Shown here in pieces: positions 48,201-61,066 of a DNA stretch of 64,000 bases. This stretch comes from Raphanus sativus. Lineage: Eukaryota > Streptophyta > Magnoliopsida > Brassicales > Brassicaceae. The stretch spans positions 558,263-622,262 of the forward strand of contig NC_079512.1 of NCBI RefSeq assembly GCF_000801105.2, written 5' to 3'. The notes under the pieces were generated by a model, which searched no databases, was not told where the DNA came from, and worked only from the letters and a program-made list of their open reading frames with translations. Both the position numbers and the translations under genes were made by a program. The stretch's first letter is position 1; each line of letters opens with the position of its first letter.

Positions 48201-51200
48201 CTAGATAATAAATATTTTATAATGGTAATTCCACTATTTAGACAGTATATGAATTTTTTCCAAACTAAATATTAAAAATTAGAATGATTCTTATATACCA
48301 TGAAATATATTTTATAATACATTAATTTAAATGTCGAATGTGGTTTAAAACTTTTAAACAAAATTGAAAAGTATAAATTTCAATATATAGAGCATTTACC
48401 GAAAACTCATTATTTTAGAAGGGGTTAACCCACGGATTTTGAAAAAAATTTCAAAAATATGAAAATCTGGTTTTTGTGAATAGTTTCATCGAGCACTAAC
48501 ATATGATAATAGTCAAAGATTTTAGAACCTCTGTTTTCTCCGTTTCCCTAGATAATGAAGATTTTATAATGCTAATTCCATTAATCTAGGCTATATATAA
48601 AATTTTAGTAAACTAAATATTAAAAAATTAGAATGATTCCTATATACCATGAAATATAGTTAAAATACATTAATTCAAATGTAGAATGTGGTTTGAAATT
48701 TTTAAATAAAAGTGGAGAGCATAAACTTCAGTATATAGAGCATTTACCCAAAACTCAATATTTTTGAAAAAGTTAACCTACAGATTTTGAAAAAATTTCA
48801 AAAATATGAAAATTTGGTTTTAGTGTATAGTTTCATCGAGCACTGACATAAAATGATGGTCAAAGAGGTTTAGAACCTCTGTTATCTCTGTTTCTCTAGA
48901 TAATAAAGATTTAATAATGGTAATTCCACCATTCTAGGCAGTTTATGAAATTTTACCAAACTACATATTAAAAAATTAGAATGATTCCTATATACCATGA
49001 AAGATAGTTTAGAATACATTAATTCAAATGTAGAATGTGGTTTGAAAATTCTAAATTAAAGTGAAGAGCATAGACTTCAGTATATAGAGCATTTACCGAA
49101 AACTCAATATTTTTGAAGGGGTTAATCCACGGATTTTGAAAAAAAATCAAAAATATGAAAATCTGGTTTTTGTGTATAGTTTCATCGAGCATTGACATAA
49201 GATGATGGTCAAAGAGTTTTGAACATTTGTAGTTTCCGTTTCTCTAGATAATGAATATTTTATAATGTTAATTCCATTGATCTAGGCAGTATACAAAATT
49301 TTACTAAACTAAATATTAAAAAATAGAATAATTTATATATACCATGAAAGATAGTTTAGAATACATTAATTCAAATGTGGTTTGAAAATTTCAAACAAAA
49401 GTGAAGAGTATAAATTTAGTATATAAAGGATTTACCAAAAACTTATATTTTAAAAGGGGTTAACCCACGAATTTTGAAAAAAATTAAAAAATATGAAAAT
49501 ATGGTTTAATGTATAGTTTCGTCGAGCACTAACATAAGATGCTGGTCAGAGAGTTTAGAACCTCTGTTGTCTTCGTTTCTCTCAAAAATAATTTTTTTAT
49601 AGTGGTTAGTCCAATGATTTAGGCAGCATATGAAGTTTTACTATCATAATTGTTAAAACATTAGAATGATGCCAATATAACACGAAAGAGAGTTTATCAC
49701 TCATTAATAAAAATATATAAAGTGATTAGAAAATTTTTAAACAACATTAATGAGTATAAGCTTAAAAATATAGAGCATTTAACTTAAAACTCAATATTTT
49801 CGTAGCGGTTAACCCACATATTTTTAAGAAATTTTTTAAAATATGACAATATTTTTTAATGCATGTTTTCATCATAAACTAATATATGATAATGGTCAAG
49901 GAGGTTTGGAACCTTTTTTGTTTCCATATTTTTAAAGAATAGAGATTTCATAGTGGTTAATCCACTTATTTAAGCAATATATTAATTTTTATTAACAAGA
50001 TTGTTAAGAAATTTAAACGATGACCATGTACCATGAAAGATAATTTATGATACAATAATAAAAAAAATTGAATGTAGTTAGATTTTTTTTAAAGTAAAGA
50101 GTATTAACTGAGTATATAGGAAATTTACCTAAAAATGCAATATTTTCGTAGTATAACCTACAAAATTTGAGAAAATTTCTAAAATATGACAATATTGTAG
50201 AAATGCATATTTTCATCATAAACTATCATATGATAATGTTCAAAGTGGTTAAAAACCTTTGTTCGTTTCTCTAAAAATAGAGATTTAATATTGGTTAATC
50301 CACTAATTTAAGTAGTATATTAATTTTTATTAAAATTATTGTTTAGAAATTAAAACAATGACCAAGTACCTTGAAAGATTTATTTATGTTACAATAATAA
50401 AAATTTAGAATGTAGTTAGAAATTGTTTTAAAATTAAAAAGTATTAACTCGGTATATAGGGAATTTACCTAAAACTCAATATTTTTGTAGTGTAAACTAA
50501 AAAATTTGAAAAAAAATCAAAAATATGACAATATTTTTTAATAAATAAATTCATTTTACACTGACATAGGATAATGTTCAAAGAGGTTTAAAACATTTAT
50601 TGTTTCCGTTTATCCAAAATAATATAGATTTTATAGTGGTTAGCATCATGTATTGACATAAGATGATGGTCAAAGAGGTTTGAAACCTTTGTTGTGTCTG
50701 TTTCTCTCAAAAACAAAAATTTCATAGTGGTAAGTCCAATGATTTAGGCAGCATATGAATTTTTACTATCTTAATTGTTAAAAAAATAGAATGATGCCCA
50801 TGTACCATGAAAGAGAGTTTATCATACATTAATAAAAATCTATAAAGTGATTAGAAAATTTAAAACAACACTAATGAGTATAAGCTTAAAAATGTAGAGC
50901 ATTTAACTTAAAACTCAATATTTTCGTAGGCGTTGATCCATATCTTTTAATGCATATTTTCGTAGGCGTTGATCCATATCTTAAAAATATTTTCGTAGAA
51001 AAAAATTAAAAACATGAAAATGTTTTTTAATGCATATTTGCATCATAAACTAACATAGGGTAATGGTCAATGAGGTTTGGAACCTTTATTGCTTCCATAT
51101 CTTTATGGAATAGAGATTTCATAGTGGTTAATCCACTAATCTAAGCAATATATTAAGTTTTATTAACAAAATTGTTAAGAAATTAAACGATGACCATGTA

Positions 51201-53300
51201 CCATGAAAGGCAATTTATGATACAATAATAAAAATGTATAATGTAGTTAGAGTTTTAAAAAAAAATTAAGAGTATTAACTCAGTATATAGGGAATTTACC
51301 TAAAAAATAAATATTTTCGTAGTATAACCTACACAATTTGAGAAAAAATCAAAAGTATGAAAATATTGTTGAAATGCATATTTTCATCATAAAATAACAT
51401 ATGATAATGGTCAAAGAGCTTTGGAACCTTTGTTGTTTTGTTTTTTCTAAAAAATAGAGATTTCATAGTGGTTAATCCACTAATTTAAGCAGTATATTAA
51501 GTTTTATTAAAAAAATTGTTAAGAAATTAAAACTATGACCATGTTCCATGAAAGATAATTTATGATACAATAATAAAAATTTAGAATGTAGTTAGGAATT
51601 CGTTTAAAATTAAAGAGTATTAACCCAGTATATAGGGAATTTACCTAAGAACTCAATATTTTCATAGTGTAACCTACAAAAATTGAGAAAAAAAATCAAA
51701 AATATGACAATATTTTTTAATAAATATATGCTTTATACACTGACATAGGATAATTTTCAAAGAGGTTAGGAACCTTTATTGTTTTTGTTTGTCCTAAAAA
51801 ATAGAGATTTCATAGTGGTTAGTCCACTAATTTAAGCATCATATAAAGTTTTATTAAAACGATTGTTAAAACCATTAGAACAATGCCCATGTACCATGGA
51901 AAATGGTTTATAATAGATTAATACAAATTTATAATGCGGTTAAAAAAATGTAAACAACTTTAATGAGTATAAACTTAAGTATATAGAGAAATTAACGAAA
52001 AATTTTATATTTTCGTAAGGGTTAACCCATAAATTTTGAAAAAATTCAATAAATATGGAAATATTGTTTAAATGCATAGTTGCATCATGTATTGACATAT
52101 GATGATGGTCAAAGAGGTTTGGAACATTTGTTGTCTCTGTTTCTCTCAAGAATAAAAACTTTATAGTGGTAAGTCCAATGATTTAGGCAGCATATGAAGT
52201 TTTACTTATTTAATTGTTAAAAAATTAGAACGATTCCCCTGTACCATAAAAGAGATTTTATACTACATTGATAAAAGTGTATAAAGTGATAAGAAAATTT
52301 TAAACAACACTAATGAGCATAAGCTTAAAATATAGAGCATTTAACATAAAACTCAATATTTTCGTAGGTTAACCCACATATTTTGAGAAAAAAAAATATG
52401 ACAATATTTTTATAATGCATATTTTCATCATAAACTAACATAGGATAATGGTCAAGCAGGTATGAAACCTTTTTTATTTCCGTTTCTCTAAAGAATAGAG
52501 ATTTCATAGAGGTTAGTACAAATTTATAATTCAGTTAGAAAATTTTAAACAACTTAAATGAGTATGAACTTCAATATATAGAGAAATTAAAAAAATATTT
52601 ATATTTTCATAGGGATTAAACCCACAGATTTTTGAAAAAAAAAATCAATAAATAAGAAAATCTTGTTTAAATTCATAGTTGCATCCCTTATTGACATACG
52701 ATGATAGTCAAAGAGGTTTGGAACCTTTGTTGTCTCCATTTCTCTCAAGAATAAAAATTTCATAGTGGTAGGTCTAATGATTTAGGTAGCATATGAAGTT
52801 TACTAACTTAATTGTTAAAAATTAGAACGATGCCCATGTACCATGAAAGAGAGTTTATCATACATGATAAGAATGTATAAAGTGATTAGAAAATTTTAAA
52901 CAACACTAATGAGTATAAGCCTAAAAATATAGAGCATTTAACCTAAAACTCAATATTTTCGTAGGGGTTAACCCACATATTTTGAGAAAAAAATCAAAAA
53001 TATGAAAATATTGTTTTAATGCATATTTGCATCATAAACTAACATAGGATAATGGTAAATGAGGTTTGGAACCTTTGTTATTTCCGTTTCTCTAATTAAT
53101 AGATATTTCATAGTGGTTAGTCTACTAATTTAAGCCTCATATAAAGTTTTATTAAAACAATTGTTAAAAAAATAGAAATATGCCCATGTACCATGGAAAA
53201 AAGTTTACAATAAGATGATGGTCAAAGAGATTAAAACGATGACCATGTACCATGAAAGATATTTTATGATACAATAATAAAAATTAGAATGTAATAGATT
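39250..53300. repeat. Satellite-like tandem array, ~347-bp monomer, about 40 copies
   Basis: The anchor phrase gattcctatataccatgaaa recurs at spacings of about 345-349 bp (for example 40560, 40907, 41669, 42017, 42365, 42714, 43060, 43407); a few units are shorter (307, 314) or longer (416). Each monomer carries ggttaaccca within a GGGTTAACCC palindrome, then gatgatggtcaaagag and ctccgtttctctagataat. Copies differ by roughly 5-15%. From about 49580 a diverged subfamily takes over (catgtaccatgaaagagagt, ttcatagtggttagtccact). No coding or transposase is present. The length does not match the 176-bp Brassica centromere satellite; a subtelomeric-type or local satellite is possible. It lies upstream of the last CHX2-like exon. 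Confidence 0.95.
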
Positions 53301-54673
53301 TTTTCAAAAAAAATTACTATTCAATTATAAATAATTAATGAAATATTTATAAATTATATATTTTATGAATTATTTCTCAGAAATTTTAAAAAACCTTATA
53401 AATAGTTTCATAAATCCTAATAAGTGGTTCTATAACTCAAGTGATTCAATAATTTATACCATTTCGACGTAAAGTGGTTCTATAACACAACCAATGAATT
53501 TAGAAAACCATTTCGATGTAAAGTACAATAATTGAATTTACAATAAAATAGTTTTAACAATACATATATAATTATCATAACAACACATTTATACAATAAT
53601 AAATAGATTTATAAGAATTTACAAATGATTTTATAACATTTTATATGTATTATAAATGAATTTATAAACCTTTATAACGATTAGATAAAAGTCTTATAAA
53701 TGATATATGAACTCTAATAAAATGACTTTGTAAGCTAGAATGAAAATGATCTTAAATAATTTTAAAATATATATATAAACAATTTATAAACCATGTGCAG
53801 AATTAAAAAAACATAAAAAGTTATAATAATAATAATGCATTACATAGAAATATAATTCTTTGTATAAAAGTACACAACCATTATATATATTTTTATAAAA
53901 ATGATATTAATATTTTATATAATTACAAATAAAAAAATTGATAAAATAAACAAATTGATGACATATTATCTATTCTTTCTATAATTCTACAATTAGTTAC
54001 CATAAACCATTATTTGTAATATTACATGTATTATATGGTAACTTGTTTTAATGAGTTCCAGAATTTTCTTTTATTTTTAGATTCAAATAAAATAAATAAT
54101 TAATAAAAATTATCAACCATTCAAATTATAACAATTTTTTGAAACTTCATCTATGAGAAACACATAATCAAAAATCAGTTAAATGACTTCTCAATTAATA
54201 AACAGGAGGATATGAAAGGCTTTTAAAAAAAATTATAACTTCTGTTTGAGATTTCATATCTCCACTTTTGGTATACAGAATACAATTTATTTTTTATTCC
54301 GAGAACTCCTATGAGTATACCTCAATTGGAGTTGTTCGTATAATTTGTTAGAAATATTTCTCACTGAAACTATATTCAAACTTTCATTTATGGAATTTTT
54401 TTCAATTTATATTATCCCCTTGAGTGATCTTACCTTACCGAGGGGATCATCCCCATAGAGAAAGAAACTTAAATCTTGATAAAGACGATCTAACTCCGGA
54501 AAAACCATTCAAAACTTTGGATTACTAATTGGTGTAATACTAGACATTGCAAAAAAATTATTGTTTACTTCTTTCCAACACTCATTGAGTAATTTATAGT
54601 TTCATTGCATCTTCATTTGCAAAATGTACTTGATTATAACTTGTTACTTATCTGTACGCATCTTCTAGGCTTC
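53301..54673. other. AT-rich sequence beyond the satellite array
   Basis: Very AT-rich with no recognisable gene. The phrase taaagtggttctataac and related short repeats occur several times (53420-53720). Confidence 0.5.
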
Positions 54674-54690
54674 TAGCCCAAACCATGTTT

Positions 54691-55322
54691 TTTTTTGTCA
54701 ACCCGATAAATAGATTCTTAAATCAAGGGTCTGGTACAAGAGAACCAAGCAACTGCTTAACTAAACCGTCCTCAAAAGAGAGAACGCGATGATTACAATG
54801 CCTAAAAAAAACACGCTTGAACATAAAGAGATATCAGAGACAATCCCGTGAAGCTCCGATGCGGGGCCTCCGTTGACGATGGCTGCCACCAAATTCATAG
54901 AGTCCGATTCGAAATTCACCCGATTGAATCCCAGAAACAATGCATGAACCATTGCTTCCCTCATAGCTAGTCCCTCAGTCACGAGGGGCGAATTCACATA
55001 TAAGAGGAGTTTACTTTGAGATGTGATCATCTCTCCATTGATGCTGTAGAAGCTCCATGCCACTCCAGCTGCTAGGGTTCCCGGCCTCCAAGCTGCATCA
55101 GATCTGCAGGTGATTCTATCGATCCTGCTCTGTTGTTGGCTTCCTGAGATGATTTTGGGTTGAGGGATTTCCTGTGCTCCTTGCCATTCTCTTCCTCCTG
55201 CTATCGCTTTGGTGAGGGTTTCTTGTGTTGATAGAAGAACCGATCTTGGAAATTTTTTTGATTTCGCGCCGACCAGATAGCCCATAAGATCTAAGCTCCT
55301 ACTTGTGTGCAAGAGATGCCTG
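54691..55322 (-). mobile_element. 5'-truncated LINE with RNase H domain
   Basis: A 17-bp target duplication, tagcccaaaccatgttt, occurs at 54674-54690 and 55323-55339. On the minus strand the insert ends in GGGTTGAC and poly(A). It encodes (to the stop at 54761) an RNase H-like C-terminus of plant non-LTR retrotransposons: RSDAAWRP, EGLAMREAM, ESDSMNLV and GIVSDI supply the D-E-D-D residues. Reverse transcriptase and ORF1 are missing. The open frame over about 560 bp and the exact target duplication suggest a fairly young insertion. The frame runs about 20 codons into the flank, which is not part of the element. Confidence 0.88.
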
Positions 55323-55654
55323 TAGCCCAAACCATGTTTACGTAAGGAAATTGTACACATTTTTAAAATAGAGCGGTGAAACAATTGGTGTTCCGAAAAA
55401 AGGTGGTGAAATAATTTTCCAAGATGGTTATTATGATTAGTTTCTGCCTAAGATTATATTAGTGGCGCAGCAAGTTAGAAAGGTAAATCTTATGTTTGAA
55501 TAGTTTAACCTTTTGTGTGACCACCGGGTATGTCTGATTGGTAACTAGCGTCCAGCAGCGTAAAGGTGAAGAATTAAAGTGGAGTAAATAAGTGAGAAAT
55601 AGTAGAATAAAATAAATAAATAATGAAAATGGAAACTGGGTCTAAGGGCATACC

Positions 55655-56330
55655 TAGGGGTGGGCGTTCGGGTATCCGTTCGGATTCGGATCGGATATTT
55701 CGGATTTTCGGGTATTTTGGTATAGGAATGTAATACCCGTTCGGGTATTTCTTTACTTCGGGTCGGGTTCAGGTATTTCGGGTCGGGTTTTCGGATATTA
55801 AGATTTTGGAAAAAAAATATTAAAATTTTCATTTCTCAAGTTTTTTTGTATTTAAAAAATATAAATTTCACTTAACTGATTTTTTATTTTCTGACAATCG
55901 AATGATTAATAAATTTGAAGATAACATTTTACAAATAAAAGATAATAAATTGATTATTATTTTTAAATTTTGGATGTAACTTTTGTTAATGCATGAAACA
56001 AAATCTTGACATGCATTTTAAGTGAGTAAAAATTTCACCTTTTTCCAGTTATATGTAAATTATCTAATTTTGAACTATGTGCATAATAAAAATAAATATT
56101 TTGAATAAAATTAATAAAGTAAACTAGGAATATAGACCTAAGTATACATATGTTTGGTTATCTTCGGATATCCATTCGGGTTCGGGTATTACCCGTTCGG
56201 ATTCGGATATCCAATCTCTCCTAATTTAATATCCGTTCGGGTATTTTGCTACTTCGGTTCGATTTCGGTTCGAATTTTTCGGTCGGATTCGGGTACCGGG
56301 TTCGGGTACCGGGTAAAATGCCCACCCCTA
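55655..56330. mobile_element. Foldback element with TAGGGGTGGGC ends
   Basis: The left end TAGGGGTGGGCGTTCGGGTA and the right end GGGTAAAATGCCCACCCCTA are inverted repeats, extended inside by many copies of TTCGGGTA/TTCGGATATC. Possible 7-bp target duplication gcatacc/gcatgcc with one mismatch. The interior is AT-rich, without a transposase. This is a widespread plant repeat type (gggtgggcattcgggt); its class is uncertain (hAT-like or foldback). Confidence 0.7.
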
Positions 56331-56986
56331 AGCATGCCCATCAATGCACCGCCATTTAGGGTTCACAACTTTAATATTTTATTATTTTTTTTTACGTTTG
56401 ATTTTTTTTCTAAAAAGAAAATTGACCTATAGTCGATCACCACGTGGCGGTTCAGACGGAAGATGCGGAGAAAGACGAGTTCGTTGGTATTAAATTTTTT
56501 TATTATTATTTTTCTAGAAAAACGTGTGAACCTCTTCCTAGATTTTTTAATGCAGATGCTCTAACTTCTCCTTCCAAAACTATGAGAGAAATTAAACTAA
56601 CCCACTTTCCCTTTTTTTTTGAATAGCAACCGGTGGAAGACTAATAAAAAAATATTAAACTTTGTTTCACCTGATTAGTAAAATTTTCAGCGAAAATAGA
56701 GTAACTATTTTTCAACTATTATATTATCGCTATTTGTGTTATTCAGTGATACCCTATACCTATATCATTTGGTTTCAAATGTTGGTATACACAGACTTAT
56801 TTTTTGTCCACAAATTCCGTGGTGGGGCAAAACGTATTAAGGATCAGGATGGAATATGCCAGCAACATTCGGAATGGAGACACATCATCATATACTTTCG
56901 AATTTATTTTAGCACACACCAAACAAAAAGCCATTCAATTGTAGATTATGCTTATATTGATGAAATATACAATTTAACATCACGTG
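56331..56986. other. Intergenic, no gene supported
   Basis: A G-box-like CACGTGGC lies at 56441-56448. The ORFs here (for example around 56662-57042) have no recognisable domain. The last three bases (gtg) are the CACTA target duplication. Confidence 0.5.
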
Positions 56987-59900
56987 CACTACAAGAAAAC
57001 AAATATTTAACGAGGGCCAATTTTTTCGTTAATTCCTCGTAAAAGGAAGTTTACGAGGAATTAACGAGGAAATGGGTTTCGTCGTTTATCGTCCGTCGTA
57101 ACACACATTTCATCGCCATTTCCTTGTAAAGTAGCGAGACAACCATTTCCTCGTAAAAACGAAGTAAAGATTTCGTCGTAAGTTCCTCGCCGCATTTCCT
57201 CGTAAAATCCTCGCGGGCTTTCCTCGTAGAAACCACACGATGCATTCGTCGTTACTTACACGTAATTTCCTTGAAAAGAAATCCTCGTAAATTTGATGTA
57301 ACTTCCTTGAAATATATTCCTCGTAAACTCCACGTAGATTCCTTGAAAAGCTTTTCTCGTAAATACCTCGTAAAATATTCCTCGTAAATTCCTCGGTTAG
57401 CTTTCAACGTAAATAACTCGTATAATGCGAATTTTCGAATTAATAAATAATATTGATAAATTTAATAATTATTAATTTAATTTAGTAAAAATATTTATAT
57501 ATTTGTGGTTTATAAATAAATTTTAAATAAAATTCAAATGCAACAAAATATTTTATATATAAATAAGTTTTGGATTTTATAATACATAAACCGAAAAAAA
57601 ACTAAGGCCCGTTCATCGCCTCGTAGAATTCCTTGCTCCTCCTCGTAACATCCTCCTCGTCATGTGTGCCCGATGACTCGCCTGGAATGGGATTTTGTTG
57701 TTCCATGTTCCTCAACAAAGTTTCTCATTCCGGATTTGTGGCCGCTATAACGTCGATGAAGGCCTCGAATCCACTCACACGGAACCGCCGGCACCTGAAG
57801 AAGAACCTGGAGGGTCTAACTGACTACCAGGCTCACCGAACATGTCTCAGTAGTGAGCAGTAAGCATGTTCTTGCGAACCTGCAAAAATATATTTTTTGA
57901 GTTTATAATCATCAATAATAAAAAATCTATCATCAATAATTTAAAAATCTATCTAACGAACATAAATTCCATAAACCTATCTAAATTCCCTAAACTAACC
58001 ACCTAATATACTAAACTAATTATGGGGAGCGAGGAAATTACCATTTCGAAGGAGAGAGAAATGGGAGAGGAGTTGGAGAGAAAATGGGGAGGAATTGGAG
58101 AGGAAGTTGGGACGAATGGAGAGTGTGAGGTTTGGGTTGTATATATAACTTACGAAGGCGTCGCAATTTCCTTGTAGCTTTACGAGGAATTAATGAGGCC
58201 CGTCTTTTATTTCCTCGTAAAATCCTCGTAAACTTACGAGGAAATTGCGAGGCCCGTCCCAAATCCAACGACGAATAAGCGAGGCCCGTCTTTCTGGTCC
58301 TCGTAAATGCCTCGTAAATTACGAGTTTTTAACGAGGTAAATTTCTAAACCTCTAAAATCAGAAACCCCAAACCCCAAACCCTAAACCCCATCTTTCTTA
58401 TATTCTACTTCATATATTACAAACATATCTTCCTTTTAACCTCAATATCTTCTTAACATTTCAAAACTCAAAATTTAAAATCACAATTCTTTAACTTCTA
58501 ATATCAATCTCTTCTTTCTAATATAACTTTATACAAAATCAAATTATTTATTTAAATTTTCTATTTTGCAACAAAAATATAATCTTTTGAAGATTTGAAA
58601 ATATAATCTTCTTAACATTTCAAAACTCAAATTTTAAAACCAAAATTCTTTAACTTCTAATATCAATCTCTTCTTTCTAATATAAACTTATACAAAATCA
58701 AATTATTTATTTTTCAACAAAAATATAATCTTTTGAATATTTGAAAATATAATCTTTTCAAAATTATAAAATTATTAATGGGGTTTGGAGTTTGGGATTT
58801 AGACAAAATAGAAGAAAGATGGGGTTTGGGGTTTATGGTTTAGGGGTTTAGACAAAATATCTCGTTAAAACCTCGTAAACCCACGAGGAAATTACGAGGA
58901 AATAAAAGACGGACCTCGGTAATTCCACGTAAGCTTACGAGGCATTTACGACGATTTCGTAAGAGTCTTACGTGGAATTAACGAGGCTCACATTTTTTTT
59001 CGTCGTTATTTCCTCGTTAACTACGAGGAATTAACGAGGTATGCTTTCTAAACGCCTAAAATCTAAAACCCCAAACCACAAACACCATCTTTCTTATCTT
59101 CTACTCTTCATTCCAAATTTCAAAACTCAAAATTTAAAACCACAATTCTTTAACTTCTAATATCAATTTCTTCTTTCTAATATAAACTTATACAAAATCA
59201 AATTATTTATTTTGCAAAAAAAATATAATCTTTTGAAGATTTGAAAATATAATCTTTTGAGAATTATAAAATTATTAATGGGGTTTGGAGTTTGGGATTT
59301 AGACAAAATAGAAGAAAGATGGGGTTTGGGGTTTAGGGTTTAGGGGTTTAGACAAAATATCTCGTTAAAACCTCGTAAACCTACGAGGAAATTACGAGGA
59401 AATAAAAGACGGGTCTCGGTAATTCCACGTAAGCTTACGAGGCCTTTACGACGATTTCATCTTACGTGGAATTAACGAGGCTCACATTTTTTTCGTCGTT
59501 ATTTCCTCGTTAACTACGAGGAATCAACGAGGTATGATTTCTAAACGCCTAAAATCTAAAACCCCAAACCACAAACACCATCTTTCTTATCTTCTACTCT
59601 TCATTCCAAATTTCAAAACTCAAAATTTAAAACCACAATTCTTTAACTTCTAATATAAATCTCTTCTTTCTAATATAAACTTATACAAAATCAAATTATT
59701 TATTTCGCAACAAAAATATAATCTTTTGAAGATTTGAAAATATAATCTTTTGAAAATGATAAAATATAATCTTTTGAAAATTATAAAATTATTAATGGGG
59801 TTTGGAGTTTGGGCTTTAGACAAAATAGAAGAAAGATGGGGTTTGGGGTTTAGGGTTTAGGGGTTTAGACAAAATATCTCGTTAAAACCTCGTAAACCCA

Positions 59901-60940
59901 CGAGGAAATTACGAGGAAATAAATGACGGGCCTCGGTAATTCCACGTAAGCTTACGAGGCCTTTACGACGATTTCGTCTTACGTGGAATTAACGAGGCTC
60001 GCATTTGCTTTTTTTTTATTTTCGTCGTTATTTCCTCGTTAACTACGAGGAATTAACGAGGTATGCTTTCTAAACGCCTAAAATCTAAAACCCCAAACCA
60101 CAAACACCATCTTTCTTATCTTCTACTCTTCATTCCAAATTTTAAAACTCAAAATTTAAAACCACAATTCTTTAACTTCTAATATCAATCTCTTCTTTCT
60201 AATATAAACTTATACAAAATCAAATTATTTATTTTGCAAAAAAAATACAATCTTTTGAAGATTTGAAAATATAATCTTTTGAAAATTATAAAATTATTAA
60301 TGGGGTTTGGAGTTTGGGATTTAGACAAAATAGAAGAAAGATGGGATTTGGGGTTTAGGGTTTAGGGGTTTAGACAAAATATCTCGTTAAAACCTCGTAA
60401 ACCCACGAGGAAATTACGAGGAAATAAACGATGTTGGTGTGTTTAAAATCTAAAACCCCAAACCACAAATACCATCTTTCTTATCTTCTACTCTTCATTC
60501 CAAACCTCAAACCTCAATATTGGTGTGTTTAAAATGATGTTGAAACTTCCATATTTATATTGAACTTTTGTGAGGAATTTGTGAGGAATAGGTAGGTAGC
60601 AAAAACAAATGTGCTTTAGTATTCCTCGTTAAAATCACGTAAAACATTTCCTCGTAAAGAAGACGCGAATTTACGTTGTGTTTACGAGGAAACTCTATTT
60701 CTTCATTTCCTCGTAAAGATGATGCAAGCTTTACGTGGTTTTAACGAGGAAAGAGAATTTCCTCGTTAAAACCACGTAACTTTACGTTGTTTTAATGAGG
60801 AAATGTTTTCTTCGTTACTTTACGAGGAAATAACGACGTTTTGTTCTTTCTTTGTAATTTCTTCGTAAAGTCGACGTAATTTTACGAGGATTTTATTTCC
60901 TCGTTAATTTTTCTCGCCAAAATGTTGTTTTCTTGTAGTG
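56987..60940. mobile_element. Non-autonomous CACTA (En/Spm) transposon, 3,954 bp
   Basis: The terminal inverted repeats are CACTACAAGAAAACAA at 56987 and its reverse complement (TTGTTTTCTTGTAGTG) ending at 60940. A 3-bp duplication, GTG, lies at 56984-56986 and 60941-60943. Both subterminal regions are packed with the short motif TTCCTCGTAAA/TTACGAGGAA in both orientations, as expected for transposase-binding sites. Between about 57600 and 58270 a minus-strand stretch resembles eroded coding sequence (MFGEPGSQLDPPGSSSGAGG) with stops; it may be a transposon gene relic. The rest of the interior is a tandem array (separate entry). No intact TNPA/TNPD, so it needs a partner element. Confidence 0.92.
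58331..60530. repeat. ~500-bp tandem repeat with telomere-like GGGTTTA tracts, inside the CACTA element
   Basis: The landmark ctcgttaaaacctcgtaaac occurs at 58861, 59361, 59878 and 60383, giving periods of 500, 517 and 505 bp; partial units lie at each end. Each unit contains aaaccccaaaccacaaacac followed by catctttcttatcttctact, and later the near reverse complement (agaagaaagatggggtttgg, then ggtttagggtttaggggttt). The unit is therefore self-complementary and can fold back. The GGGTTTA runs resemble the plant telomere repeat but are degenerate and internal. Confidence 0.9.
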
Positions 60941-61066
60941 GTGACTTCCTAATTGCAACTAGTTTCTTGTTTTTTTTGTCGGTCAGCTAGTTTTCTAGCT
61001 TAAGTGGTTAACTTTTTTTATTACTTAATATGTTTATAACTTAGATAAGGAAAAACTTCATGGCCA

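Noticed and set aside
39250..53300. Array as Brassica centromere satellite
   Set aside because: The ~347-bp monomer is about twice 176 bp, but I see no internal half-repeat of the kind a dimer would show, and no resemblance to the known repeat can be claimed from memory.
56662..57042. 126-codon plus-strand ORF
   Set aside because: It runs across the CACTA left terminus at 56987, so its C-terminus is transposon end sequence; the rest matches nothing I know.
58790..60380. Telomere-like GGGTTTA tracts as a chromosome end
   Set aside because: They are degenerate, short, periodic with a ~500-bp unit and lie inside a CACTA element with sequence on both sides.
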